From Sporothrix humicola (taxonomy: Eukaryota; Ascomycota; Sordariomycetes; Ophiostomatales; Ophiostomataceae): DNA of 64,000 bases. The stretch's first letter is position 1, and each line of letters starts with the position of its first letter. A model generated the notes under the pieces. The model was not told where the DNA came from, did not search any database, and saw nothing but the letters and a program-made list of their open reading frames with translations. Of the stretch, positions 46,201 to 58,197 are shown one piece after another. The stretch lies in assembly GCA_021396245.1 (NCBI GenBank), contig WNYE01000104.1:62001-126000 (forward strand). Reading direction: 5' to 3'. The position numbers were made by a program, and so were the translations under genes.

Positions 46201-46389
46201 GTTATAGCCGGCATGGCCATCTAGCCTTGTTCTCTTGTTCTTCGAGTCACTGCTAAGTGAGCGACGACGTGCTCTCAAACTGTCTGTGGCCTGAATACAA
46301 CTGTCAGAGACTGGGCCAAGGGTTATATATGCTACTCCATTCTGACGATCGGGAAGGGAATGCATGGTACGTATAGCATGGCTATACAT
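43214..46389 (-). CDS. Fungal Zn2Cys6-like transcription factor with long disordered N-terminus
   Basis: Five exons (46389-44878, 44807-44256, 44188-44131, 44057-43747, 43681-43214) give 966 aa. Introns are 70, 67, 73 and 65 bp. Residues 1-480 are Ser/Pro/Asn-rich and disordered, with a basic patch (KRRRERRSRSS) just before the zinc region. Cysteines 495, 498, 505, 516 and 519 fit Cx2C-x6-C-x10-Cx2C, while the next is Cys535, 15 residues on, instead of the usual 6-8. Intron 1 falls exactly before Cys505. The remainder (YRSGGLGLTSRW, LPAYALADANATVE, EKLFMRKFIKLWFCVR, EKLGCLSVNDPDYP) matches a large class of uncharacterised fungal regulators. It is probably nuclear. The second donor (GTCCGT at 44255) is the least certain boundary; the start could be the Met nine codons in. 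Confidence 0.85.
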
Positions 46390-49300
46390 CGGCCTCGAGC
46401 TTGGTAAGGGAGGTTCGATAACATCATCTCAGGCTCGCCCGTGGTGGCACAACTGGGCGTATCAGAGATGGGATCGGACGGCCCTCTCATGTGTCACCAC
46501 GACACATCGTAGCAAAGCTTGTCCTGACGAAAAAATTGGGGAGGGAGGGCATGCACAAAAGGGGGGAAAGTGAAGAAGCGAAGTCAAGCATGCCAGGAAG
46601 TGCAGGAGCGTGAAGTTACATAGAGGGCAGGAGCGAGGCTGAAGCAGAAAGGGCCAACCGGGGCACCTGCCATCTCGTCAAGTTTCTTACTCACATCTTT
46701 ACTAGCTGTGGAAGGCGCGTTGGGTCCCATCTGTGCAGCGTAGTGGCTGTCGCTTTTTCTGTGTCAGCTTCGGGTTCAAATATGGCTTTCTGAGGGTATA
46801 TATTTCTTTCGCCTCGTGTGGAACATTGCAACTCACCCATCTTCAGGCACAGACACACGCATCGCATCGCCAAGCAGGATTTACTGGCCTGGTTGGCAGC
46901 AGCGGCACTGTGCGTCAGAAATCCACGGCCAACACAGGATCGTAAGGCTTCAATAGCGGTACCGCCGTTTCCCAGAAAGAAAACGGTCTCAAAGCACACG
47001 CTCAACCCCGACTTTACTGTCGCTGATTAGCAAATCCGCCGATAGTGATGGCCAGCCCGGACAAATCGGAAAATTGAGGCGGAGCCTGGGAAATCGAGAA
47101 GCTGAGACACGACAAGGCAAAATGGAACGATGGGGCTGGGACGGGGATACAGGTTGGTCGAGGCGACCCCAGAGCTCCCAGTACCGGGGGGATGACAATA
47201 GGGTGACAGGGCCACTAACCTTTCAAGTGTTGCTTCCACGCCCCGTTGCATTCGCTCACGTCCCGCACTCTCGCTGTGGCTCCTTCGCTGCACAGAGTAC
47301 ACGTACACGGGGAGGAAAAGCTCAGAGCCTGTGCTTAATAGCCTCAACGCGCACGAGTCGCACACCCTATTGAGCCTGCGTCAGTCTGTGGCATCGAATA
47401 CTGAAAACACCCACGAGACGCGTATGCCGCTAAGCAGACGGCCGAGTCTTCATACTCACACGGTACAAGAGACGCTGTGTTCGATTCAGTGCCCACTACC
47501 CCGGGTTAAGAGACTGGTAAATGAGCAATGAGGCTGGCGGTGTCGCTTTTCCCTCCCAATGGTTGTGTCGGTCTTTATTCCCTGCGTCGTTCGTCGTATG
47601 TCGACTAAATCATGCCGAAGTCTCGCATGAAATTGGATGAATGGAGAGAGAAAGAGAGGGGGCCGAAACGGGGAAAATGGTTGAAAAGTTGATGGAAGAG
47701 TGAAAGTGATGAAATATTGGAAGATGGGAGGGGGAAAGGAGGTAAGCACAGAAGCGAGTCAATGCCAGTGCCAAAAGCAAACAAAAGGGCTAACAGTACT
47801 CCGTACAGCCTTGAAAGGCCAAGAGGGGGGCTCCTCGATGATGGACACGAAGAAAGCGGTCTGAGGAGCAGAGGGGAGCAGAATGCAACAACAGAATAAG
47901 GCTCATGCAAAGCTCACCGGCTGTTGATGGGCATTCCAGGAATGTTTGTCTTTGTGCCGCTACTGTTCTCTACCAAAGCCTCAGCCCGATTCAATTCGAC
48001 TAGCATTCGACGATGCAGAAAAATAAAAACAGGAGAACAATAAAAGGACGAAAAAAGAAGGTAAAATCCCAGCGACGGTGAGCCGTGCCCTTTAGTAGAC
48101 AAGGGCCGTGCGGTGGAAGCCGTGGAGATCAATAACCAACGAGGACAAAAGAGGAAGAGCACGAAAAAGAGTGGGAGACTACGTCGTGTGAGAATGCCAT
48201 ACAGAAAAGAAAAAAAAAGAAAAAAAAAAAGAAGGAAAAAAAAGGCGGCCGATCTGGACTCAGCCAGGCTGAAAGTCGACCCTCGAGAAAGACAAACATG
48301 CACGGGGCATGTGTTGGCCCAAAAGTCGAGTGAGTCTGTGGGGGGTTTGTCGATGCAGACAGAAGCGCGTGTCTCACTCGTCGGCGGCTGCATAAATGCA
48401 AAAGTGGTTGTGTCTTTCTGAAATGAGAGCAAATCGCTCGGTGACAAAATGGAAGTGATGGATGAGAGAGAAGAGCCGGGCGGCGGCAGACGACAGACCC
48501 CATGCCGCACGGAGCACAGGGCACATACCACGACCCATGTACCCCGATCACTGCATCAAACACCACCCACATCACACGAACATGCAGGAAAACGATGAGT
48601 ACATGTACAACTACTTCCGTACTATCAAGGGAGCTAATCAGTACTCCGTAGTGAAGAAAGATCAGTGGCGGCCAGCCAACACGCACACAAGACACAACTA
48701 GTTTGGCTTTAAGCGACAGAACTGGCCAAGGGGTGGAGCTTTGGCACTGCGTCTTGTTGGACGGAAAACTGCGAGTGCGTCCCCTCACCGGTTTGCAAAA
48801 CTGGTCCCACACGGATGGATAAAAGTCGAGAATGGGAGACGCCATGGGCAATTGGGGCGACGGCTTGCCTTGACCGGTTGGCGTGGCCCAGGTAAGCAGG
48901 AGGTGCTTCGTCTATGATCGGCGATTTATTTTTGGGGGAAAGGAGGGGGAGGAGCCAAGGAGATGGCTAGCTTTCCGGTTGTGTTCTGGGTTTGGCGGCT
49001 CCATCCTGTCTTTGCCCCGTGGCCCTAGCTCTTATTGTCATTTTTATATTTTGCTGTTGGAGACAATAACCGACTCCTCTTTGGCTCTTTTGTCTCTTCT
49101 GCAGGTAGGAGAACGGTGTATATCGTACGGAGTACACGACGTGGGTTTTCTAAGCCTCTTTCCATTATTCTGGACGCTAGCGATGGTATGTGGGAGAAAA
49201 GTAAACTTCAGTAACAAGAAAAGAGAGGGAAAAAAGAGCCCAAAGATTTCTCGTAGAAGTAAAATGACTGAAGGACTAGTGAGAGAAAGGAACGTGCGAG

Positions 49301-49999
49301 CGAAACAAACCAAGAAATGGCAAGTAAAAATAGAAGGCGAGATAAAACGAGCGTGCATGGAAGAAGCAAAAGAATAACCAAGAAGAAAGAAGTAAAACGA
49401 ATGTGTGCACCCTGGCCAACATGGTTGCAGGCACCCAGGAGTGTCTCAGGCCATGCAGAGCTGTTTACAGCAGGCAAGGAGGATGCGGCCTGGCTGATGT
49501 TGGCCAATGTGCCAACCTGAGGGCTGAGCAAAGTTGGTTTGGGATTTGGGATTTGGGGATTTCAGGTTAAACTCATGGAGGTATGGAACACGTTGTATGT
49601 CGTACTGTATACAGATATTCTCCTGATAACTTCGCCATGCAGAGAAAACAAGTACAGACTACGAAGTACTTGGACTTGTGCAATTACGGAGCGAATCATG
49701 TTACTATCCTGTTCAGTTTTCGAGGGTCGTTGAGGAACATCGAACGTCGAACCCTGTTCTCTTTCCGCCTTCCCAGTCGTCGTGGCGTGTTTGTCTCCCA
49801 TTTATGCAAAATAGGGCTAGGGCCATGCATGTGGCGTTTGCGGTGGTGTGTCTAACTCGCCTAGCCACTTTCCCCACAAGCCTCGCCGCAGGCTACCTTA
49901 CTTTGTAAGGAATACGAGCAAAAGAGGCAACAGACAGGATCAAAAGTCGTGGTTAACAGTGTATAATTTTCTTATCATGTCTACGATATCGTATTTAAT
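46390..49999. other. Gene-poor region upstream of the transcription factor
   Basis: Contains the transcription factor promoter and then low-complexity sequence. Three TACTCCGTA-type 9-mers occur (47797-47805, 48642-48650, 49126-49134). Long minus-strand open frames at 48851-48129 and 48531-47914 include Phe runs from a purine tract and have no recognisable domain. No supported gene. Confidence 0.45.
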
Positions 50000-52900
50000 G
50001 TGATTTCAGGCACAGAACTGGATATACTTGTTTGCATGCTGGCTGTCTGCTTTCTTTTTCTGCCTGTTTTTACCGTATTTTGACCCGCGAGTTTGTCTTT
50101 CAGCCAGCCACTTGTCGGTCAAGAGCATCATACACCTTGCAATCCTCACAAAACAACCACGTTCGCCTTACATGATAGGTCTGTTGTTTGTTGGTGATTC
50201 TGCTTTTTATTATCTGTTCCTAGGATTAAAATCGGAGTTTGGTCTACGGAGTACATTTATTGCTTTTGTTGCACTGGCCCGGCTCTCACTCGATACCAGC
50301 CCTCATCTTCCCTAGCATAATTTGCACCATTCTGCAATACAATCCGCGCAGGACATGATCTTTCTTTGCTCTGAAGAGTCCCATTCTTCTGTCCCCACTC
50401 ATTCCGTGGGGGCATGCTTGTTTCCAAAACCTATTGATCTGCGCCTGATATCCACCAACTCTGACATACTCTCTCTACTTTCAGGTCCAGGCACATCAGC
50501 TCATTCCGCTCCGTAGTTCATTTTTTTAAAACATCTCAAAAAATTTTTAGATGGTAAAAAACCAAACCCAGGGATGATAAGGTGTGAGGCAAGCCCAGAG
50601 TCACCTCATAGCCTCGCGCTACCCACGCTGGGTAAAGCCACAATGCCTGTTTTCCGGGTCTTGGGCACACGGAAATAAATATGTTGAGAGCGATAATTGA
50701 ATAAAATCATAGAAGACTTACATATTTTAGAGCAATTCCTCGCTCACAAAACTGTGGGTTTTAGCATTGGCCCTCGTTGGACTTGGTTGACCCTTTCGAA
50801 ACAATAGACAATGGTGAATCTCACCAGACCAGTGCCTCGATTCTTTTCTCTTTCAAGGTGGGGTGTTGGCTGGGAGGGCCGAGCCGAATCAAATGACATG
50901 CTCAACCGGTGATGGCGAACCGAACTCTGGCATAATGATTTCGTGAACGGCAACTCCGCAGTCCACACACACCAAAAGGACTCATGACGCTGGAGCCTGC
51001 ATCGAAAAGCGTGATGGGTGTCGTATGCCAACTAGACAGACGTAGTCCCCAGTCCGGCCACTTTGGCCACAAGTCCAGCCGCATGGGTGGTCTAGCCCGG
51101 CGTTTTTTTTTTTTTTTCCTCTTCTTTTTTATCCCCACAATATCATATCCAAAGTAAGATGGTGTTGCAAAGTACAGAGTGACAGGGGGAGCACACTTCC
51201 AAGCTTCTTGTGCCGCCATCCATCAGTACATAGAGGGTTTCCATGAAGCAAATGCTCTCATCCAAGTACCGAGTGTGTTTCCCGTAGAAACACGCTTCGC
51301 TTGACATCTTGCAAGTCGTAGCTTTAGTCCCATACCGGTCAATGAGAATACTTACACCTTGATACACCACTTCGGAATGCCCTTATCCGGTCTTCTGCGC
51401 CGCTAGCTGACCACGTCAAAACCAATCTTGTCGCCTGCATAGTAGTTGCATCAATGTTCACTTCCTAATGGCCATCCCTGTCTAATAGTATTGCTCAAAA
51501 ACCCGCCAAAAAATGCACAACTACAGAAACAGGAAAGAGGCCGCTGGGGCTGAACAAAAAGGCGGAGCAACGGCTCCAGAAGAACAAAACCACGGCAAAC
51601 AAAAAGAGAACAACAGGAAATAAAATAAAATAAAAACCAAAGAGAAGAAACTAACCCGAGAAAGTTTCAAAGAGACACGCGCATTCGGCTGCCAAACTTG
51701 GCGCCACAAAGAAGCAATAACGTGAATAGGAAGATTCTTTTTTTTTTTTTGCCTGATCACTCGACCAGACCACCTCAATGCCACACGCCGAAAATGTGAA
51801 GAAGTGAATGACTGGCTGAAACTAGGCCGGTCCTGTTCAAGCTTAAAAACCCACTTTCTGCAATGTGTCGAGGAGGAGGGGGCCATGCAGGCCGGAAGCC
51901 GGCGCGTCGTATTCCTGTCGTTAGTGACGAGGCATGAGGACGCCTGGCCCCTTGAGCCGTTCGATTATCAACGGGACAAAATGCTCACCGGTCGACAGCA
52001 TTTCTTGCCTACTTGCCACTAGGGCGACTTATCCGCGGGACATAGTTTCTATGGTAGCAGACAAAGGCCACAATATCCATGAATAAATGCACTGTGAGTT
52101 GCAACATAGTGGTATTGCTTTTTTTGCGTACCAAAATGAGGCATCCGACAATGCACGAGTAGGGGGTCACCGGCCGGTCGCCAAGGACGCCAAAGCCGAG
52201 CGGAAGAAAACCACTGCAACGTATGGCCTATGTCCTCCACGGCGGCGTTCTCCGTAATGCGTATACTTTTACCCTGACTTGCCATGGATTTACAACGGAA
52301 CACTGGCTGAAATTCTAGCTACACCCTCAAACTACTGTTTGTCTTTTGTCGTGTCTTTTTTCTTCTTCTTTTCTTTAAATGCCTGCAAAACAGGCATGTA
52401 AAGGGTAAGAGCTGGCTTTGATTGGCACCGTTCTTTATTCCTTTTTTAAGGCAATGGATTCTCAAAGCGCAGTCGAGAATCTCTCCGCCAGAGACAGAAC
52501 GTAAAGTGCATTCCGAGATAGAGGTACTTTGATTCACAATGCATTGGCGTGCATCAGAAGACAGGCAACACTGCAGGGACAGAATGAATGTGAGCCCTCC
52601 ACGTATCTCGCATCGAACCTCGCAGACGAAGGCCTCCCCTCACGAGTTCTATTACGGCGTATGTCTCCCATGTTCGCATTTTACTTGACAGTCTCCACAC
52701 CCACCCGCATCTACATTTTTAACATTGTCAACTTGTATCTTACAAAACCCCTCAGCAGCCTTTTTTTTTTATCAGCAGATACACAGTCAAAACGGCAATG
52801 TACAAAGAAGAAGTATTTATTATTTATTATTTTAGCCGCGCCCTGCGCAGCCGGCTTTCTTATTCGACACAGGTCGAATGATAAGGGTGACCATTATTCC

Positions 52901-53299
52901 CCTTGATTCGTTCTGTGGCTTTCATGTTACTCTTGGTAAACTCGACCCACCACCCACAATAGAACCATTCCACTAACACCGTACCCTGATGTGTGTGTTT
53001 TATTTCTCGACAACCACCGTGTGCACGGTATTTGGAGAATCATTGTCTCCCGATAGACAGGAACGGGATATTGACAAAGAACACGACGTTGGCCCCCAAG
53101 CTTTGTATTTCGTCATGTATCACCCACTTTTGAGGCTGCCTTACGTGCATATTCGACCAGTAACCCGCCTTTATGATGCACATCTCGCGTAGTGCCGTCC
53201 TCGGACAACATTCTGTCATATTTCATACTTTCGACTCTTTGTATATGCATTTTAAGCGCCTAGTATCACAAACTCCTGTTTTTTTATAAACATAGCGAG
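50000..53299. other. Gene-poor region, middle part
   Basis: No supported coding frame. It has T runs at 51103-51117 and 51738-51750 and one copy of the 9-mer at 50245-50253. I found no tRNA or other RNA gene on either strand by eye. Confidence 0.45.
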
Positions 53300-55418
53300 A
53301 AATATACACTCTGGCAAATCTTAATAAAAACAAACAGCATCCCTTTAAAAAAAAAAATTAAAAAAAAGGAGGCGAAATCATCTGAATACAGGGAATTAGT
53401 CTAGCAGAGCCGAACGACACATTAGGAAAGAACACAGTGTGATCGTCCCAGCAAAAACATCAAATACAACCTGTCTCATGTACGCGGACGAAAATATTCC
53501 TGTCATTGACCTTGCAAATCGATAGTCTGTACACCCCAATATGGACTTTCCAGCAACATATCAGGAACCTCATCGAGTCCCGACAACGTCGTACATACCC
53601 CGGGGCTCTCTTCTTCTTCTTTTTAGTCAAATTTCTTTTCATCTTCAGCTCCCATGTAGCGTCAGAAGCGCCACACCACTCCGTACATACTCCTGAATAA
53701 CTTCGTTTACCCAGTCACCAACTTCGTTACGGAGTACATATTCTTCCTTTTTTCATTTCTGCCCCATCTCTCAACCACACAAACCAAATGTGCTCACAAC
53801 GATTTTTCCAGCCGCCGGTAGCGAAAGGCTACAAGTAATCTCCCGTCCAGCACCAGACTGGACAAGCAGCAAAGAAAAACAAAATAGACTCCAAATCATT
53901 TCTCGCCAAGACATGTATCTCGTTGAGGGGGGCGTGTGCATGGTCTCTAACAAGTATCCCACGATACCAAAGGACTAAAGGCTAAAAGAGCCTATCCAAC
54001 CGGGGGACAAAGAGCCTGGACTCCGCCTGTTGTATTTTGAAGAAGGCCGAGAGCCAAAGTATGTAAGACCGGCAAGTACGGGGCAAAACCGGAGATGGCT
54101 TCGGGAACTCTTTTGCTTGGGCCACGAGTCTTCATGCTCCACGCCCATGCACCAGCCGGCCAACACACGGCATGCGCTTCATGGCTTGCATACTGCAAGC
54201 TTGTGTGTGGTCCTCTGTGTGGCCCGTTGGGATAATGCAACGGCAGAAAGAAAATTCGACGTTACCCTCCATAGTCAAGAGAGGACAAACAAACGAAAGG
54301 AAATGATTTCGCTGCCTTCTTCATTGGTGAAAAATAAAATTGAAATAAAATATGATAAAAAAGGGAAGGGGGCGAAGAAAAAATAAAAAATAAAAATAGA
54401 GGGGATAGGCTCAACAAAAGCTATTTCTTGTACACGTTCATGATATGACCGTGTATATCGCGCCAAGTGTCTCGAGATAGACTGCTCTTTCGATCTGTAG
54501 CCCTGCTGCATTGCCCCTTGCCTTGGGTCTCTCTCGCCGTCGAGGAAGCTCAACACCATTGTTTCCACGCCCCGCTCTCTAGTACATTTTGCCTTTTTTC
54601 CTCTGTTCCCTTGGCCTCCCCGCCCATGGACTATTTGGGGGGAAATATCTCGATGGTTTGCATTTGCTGCAAAGTGCATGCAGGTGTAGTCTGCAAGAGC
54701 TATCCATAATGATACTCCACCTAATAGACCGTTCTTTGTATACAGGAGACTTGCACGGCGCCAATTCTCCTGGATTTTCCATCCCCCTCCCCCTCTCCGC
54801 ATCCTTGCTTTACATTTTTAAGTATGTACCGTGTGTCCTGTCCCAGCGCCCTTTCCTAATTTTATTAATGTTTCCCACCCATCGCACCTTCCTAGTTGGA
54901 GATCTAATAGACGCAGGAAAGAGGCGGCTTCCACCCGTGGCTTTAGCCCAGCGAACACCCCCTCTTTTGCGTGACGCGACTTTGGTCTCTGCCAACATCT
55001 GCATAAGGGTAGCGTCCTGTAAAGATAATTTCTTTTTTAAAAAAAGGCAATACGTACAAACATAAATATAAGAACGAGCATCTACCGATTTTACAACAAG
55101 GCAACTGCGCGGGCCCTGGTAGAATAGATCAACACAAACATGAGAATCAGAAAGAACCAGAGGTAGATTCACGAGTAGTTTATTGCCCAAGTTGGCCAAC
55201 CCGGCAACACGCTCTTTCCTTTCGCGTACTCATTTGAGAGGAAGGTAAAAAAAGACGCTGCAGGGCACAAGAAAACATTTGGAAGTAACAACCGGCAGCC
55301 TTCTACTTTCGGACAGGGCATACTGCCGCAAAGACGGTATCCAGAATTTACGCAGCTTCCCACATCTCTTTCCCTGCGTGTTGCTGGGCCCCTTGCTGCA
55401 CCTCGTTTGTTGTATTTC

Positions 55419-55438
55419 TTTTTTTTTTTTTTTTTTTT
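55419..55438. repeat. T20 homopolymer
   Basis: A run of 20 thymines in intergenic DNA. Confidence 0.9.
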
Positions 55439-56150
55439 GTTTCACACAGGCTGCGTCGCTTCTACCTCGAGGCTAGTGCGTTGCGAAGCTGGCATAAATG
55501 TCTATATGAAGGCAACCGGCCCCGTTCTGTTTCTCAACATTTTATCACCGGTCTCTCTGTTCAACATCACCCGCGAACGATATTGACATCGCCTACTGCC
55601 GTCCAACTCTCGAGTGTCCAGAGTCTGACATCCGATCTACCAGCATATCATCTAGCACTCAACTTGGCGTCAACTGCCTTTTTACTCCGTCATAACCTGA
55701 TCTGGCTTCAACCATCACCCGCCACTCAGTGCAAGATCAGTTGGTACTCGTACTTGCATCACTCTCTCTTGTTCACTATTCACTGCTTCAAAACTAGCAG
55801 CGGTCTTGAGGATCTCTCTGGCTATAAATATGTGAGTTCCTCGGCCTTCTTTTCTTCCTTTCCACCAGTCTCCCTTCCCATGAAGGCTTGGAGCCTCGAC
55901 AGTTGTTCGCGAGTGGCAGCATCTCTCAAAGTACAAGCTTGAAGGCACGCGACCGAAACCTAGATTGTGCTCCCGGTCGCACTGAACATAGCGTACGGCG
56001 AGCTGTTGTTCTTCCGCCCAATCCCTCACTGGTCGCCTTTTGACATTGCTTTGTGCTCCTCAGCAATTTGACCAACAGAAACTCTGCTAACGCCCTGCGC
56101 TTATATTTCTCTCTCTTTCGGTCAAGCCTAGCCGTGCCACAAGCAATAGC

Positions 56151-56174
56151 AAAAAAAAAAAAAAAAAAAAAAAA
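56151..56174 (+). repeat. A24 homopolymer in the dioxygenase promoter
   Basis: A run of 24 adenines ends 129 bp upstream of the TauD-like gene start. Poly(dA:dT) tracts of this size in fungal promoters tend to exclude nucleosomes; a promoter role here is inference. Confidence 0.85.
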
Positions 56175-56303
56175 CAGACTTACGACGTGCAAGCTGCCAG
56201 AATAACCCCGTGACTGGCGACACACGAGAGCAGACGTCAGAAAAACACCACAAAGGGGCACCCGCCATTGCAAAACGGTCAGAAATCATACACAAGTGCC
56301 AAA

Positions 56304-58197
56304 ATGCAGTCCTCGGATGACGGCCAGCCCTATGCTGGTGCAGCCGACAATCTACCCCCTCTCTTGGCTGGGCCAATGACGGAGTTGAATACTGGAGAAT
56401 TCGGCCCTGCTCACATCTACCTGAGCGCTTCCGATGTGCAGGCCCTCGAAGAAGCTCTTTCTGCTTTCAAAGGTATGTAGCAAACACAAAGCCTGGAGTT
56501 CTCGAAATTTGCAGGCAAGGCTATTATTTGGATGCTTTGTATCTGTCAGTTATATGCTCTTGACTCTCCTGTCAAAATCTGCTTGTTGGTTCGTTGTTTG
56601 TTTCATTTCCAGATCTTCTCGTAGTTTGGCTTCTGGATGCTCTGAGTTAAAAGCTCCGTATATTCGGGGGCTTTGTCTACCATCACTTCTCTCCATACGC
56701 GAGGATTTCAAGAAATGCCAACCGACCTGACCCACTAACATTTTAAAACAACAGCTCTCGAAATCGACGGCCACGAAATCGGCACAGACAACTTTGTACT
56801 GCCCGACAAGCTTCGCGATGCACTGTCTGAGGCATCAAGCAACCTCCACAACTCCTGCGGCGTGTGCATCGTCAAAGGGCTCAACCCATCGCTCTACTCG
56901 GACCCGGACAACCTACTTCTCTTTCTTGGTATCGCCAACTTTATTGGTGACAAACACGGCATTCAGGACAAGAAAGGCAACGTGATCTGTGAGTTCCAAT
57001 CCGCTGTTCACTCCCCATTCACACAAAATAAGAAACGGCGCAAATTCAAAGTAAATACAAACAAAACGTTTTCAGCCATGTCACAGCTCTTTGGCCTTGT
57101 AACCGTTTCCAAGCATTCACCGGCCATATAATTAACAAAACTAGCACACATTACCGATGCGAAGACTTGGACGGTGCCGTATGAGCAACGCCACGGTGCC
57201 CACACAAACCAATCCCTTGTATGTTTTATTCCTTGGCTATTTCCTTCATGTTAGAGCAAATGTGTCGCCACACTATGGCGCAGGACTCAAAACGTCTACT
57301 CCCCCCCCCCTCCCAACGGCCAAATTCGGGCCGCTCTGTTAACAAGAATATAGAAGTGGCACTGTGACATGGGAGCCGATATCTTGGCCCTCCAGGTTCG
57401 CCAGGTGGCTGCCAAAGGAGGACAGACCCTGGTGGCGTCGTCGTGGAAGGTATACAACGACCTCATGACGGAACGCCCTGATGTTATTCAGGTCCTCGCT
57501 CAGCCTGACTGGCCTATTCATATGTGAGTCGGTGATGCCTCCTGCTCCATCCCTAATCCCATCCATACATTTGAAAGCTTCATACCACTGAACGCACAAT
57601 TGCAAAAAAATTAGGTCCGATCGCAGAAGCCGGTACACTCTTGCTCCGCTTTTGGCCTTCGAGGACAATAAGCTCCTATTCAGCTTTGATCCCAGCCGCC
57701 TTGGGGCACACCCCGCCATGAAGTCTGGCCGCCCATCGCGTGCTCCTCAGATCCCTGAGCTGACGCCCACGCAGCTTGAAGCCCTCCATGTGGTTTCTAC
57801 CATCGCCGAGAAAAACCAAGTGACACTTGACACAAAAGCTGGTGATCTTGTCTTCATCAACAACTGGTCCGTCCTGCACTCGCGCAGTGCTTACGAGGAT
57901 GCCACTGGCGACGTGGCCACGGAAATCTCGGCCCGCCGCCACCTTCTGCGCCTTTGGCTCCGGAATTCGAAGCTGGGGTGGAAAATCCCAGAAAGCATGC
58001 GCGCCCCTTGGGAAACGGCCTTTGGTTACACAGATGAAGGATATATCTCAGGTGACCACGAACAGATTGTCGCCCGGCTCAAGTACGCAGTGGTACCCGA
58101 GTCCAAATACAAGCCGGCCAAATACACGACTGGATCAGCGGCATTTGTGATTGTGGATAGTGACAGCGAGACGGACGAGGAGAGTGAGACGGACTAA
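56304..58197 (+). CDS. TauD/TfdA-type Fe(II)/2-oxoglutarate-dependent dioxygenase
   Basis: Five exons (56304-56472, 56755-56988, 57145-57218, 57354-57523, 57615-58197) give 409 aa. All introns are GT-AG and every join keeps the frame; intron 1 is long at 282 bp. The iron site is His162-x-Asp164 in KWHCDMGADILAL, assembled at the start of exon 4, with the distal His304 in NWSVLHSR. The Arg-rich RHLLRLWLR (324-332) fits the 2-oxoglutarate carboxylate site. These define the taurine/2,4-D dioxygenase-like fold, common in fungi as enzymes of unassigned substrate. There is no signal peptide, so it appears cytosolic. The C-terminus carries an acidic Ser/Asp/Glu tail (DSDSETDEESETD). The ATG at 56304 is the first in the frame. 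No neighbouring pathway genes point to a substrate. Confidence 0.92.

Larger units (their letters stand above)
53300..56303. other. Gene-poor region and dioxygenase promoter
   Basis: AT-rich and homopolymer-rich. One 9-mer copy at 53728-53736, a T20 run at 55419-55438 and an A24 run at 56151-56174 that ends 129 bp before the dioxygenase ATG. No supported coding frame. Confidence 0.45.

Noticed and set aside
48129..48851. 240-aa minus-strand open frame
   Set aside because: It includes a long Phe run from a purine tract, has no domain or splice partner, and overlaps other equally long frames.
54275..54802. 175-aa minus-strand open frame
   Set aside because: No domain, and a Phe/Ile-rich C-terminal part that comes from A-rich plus-strand sequence.
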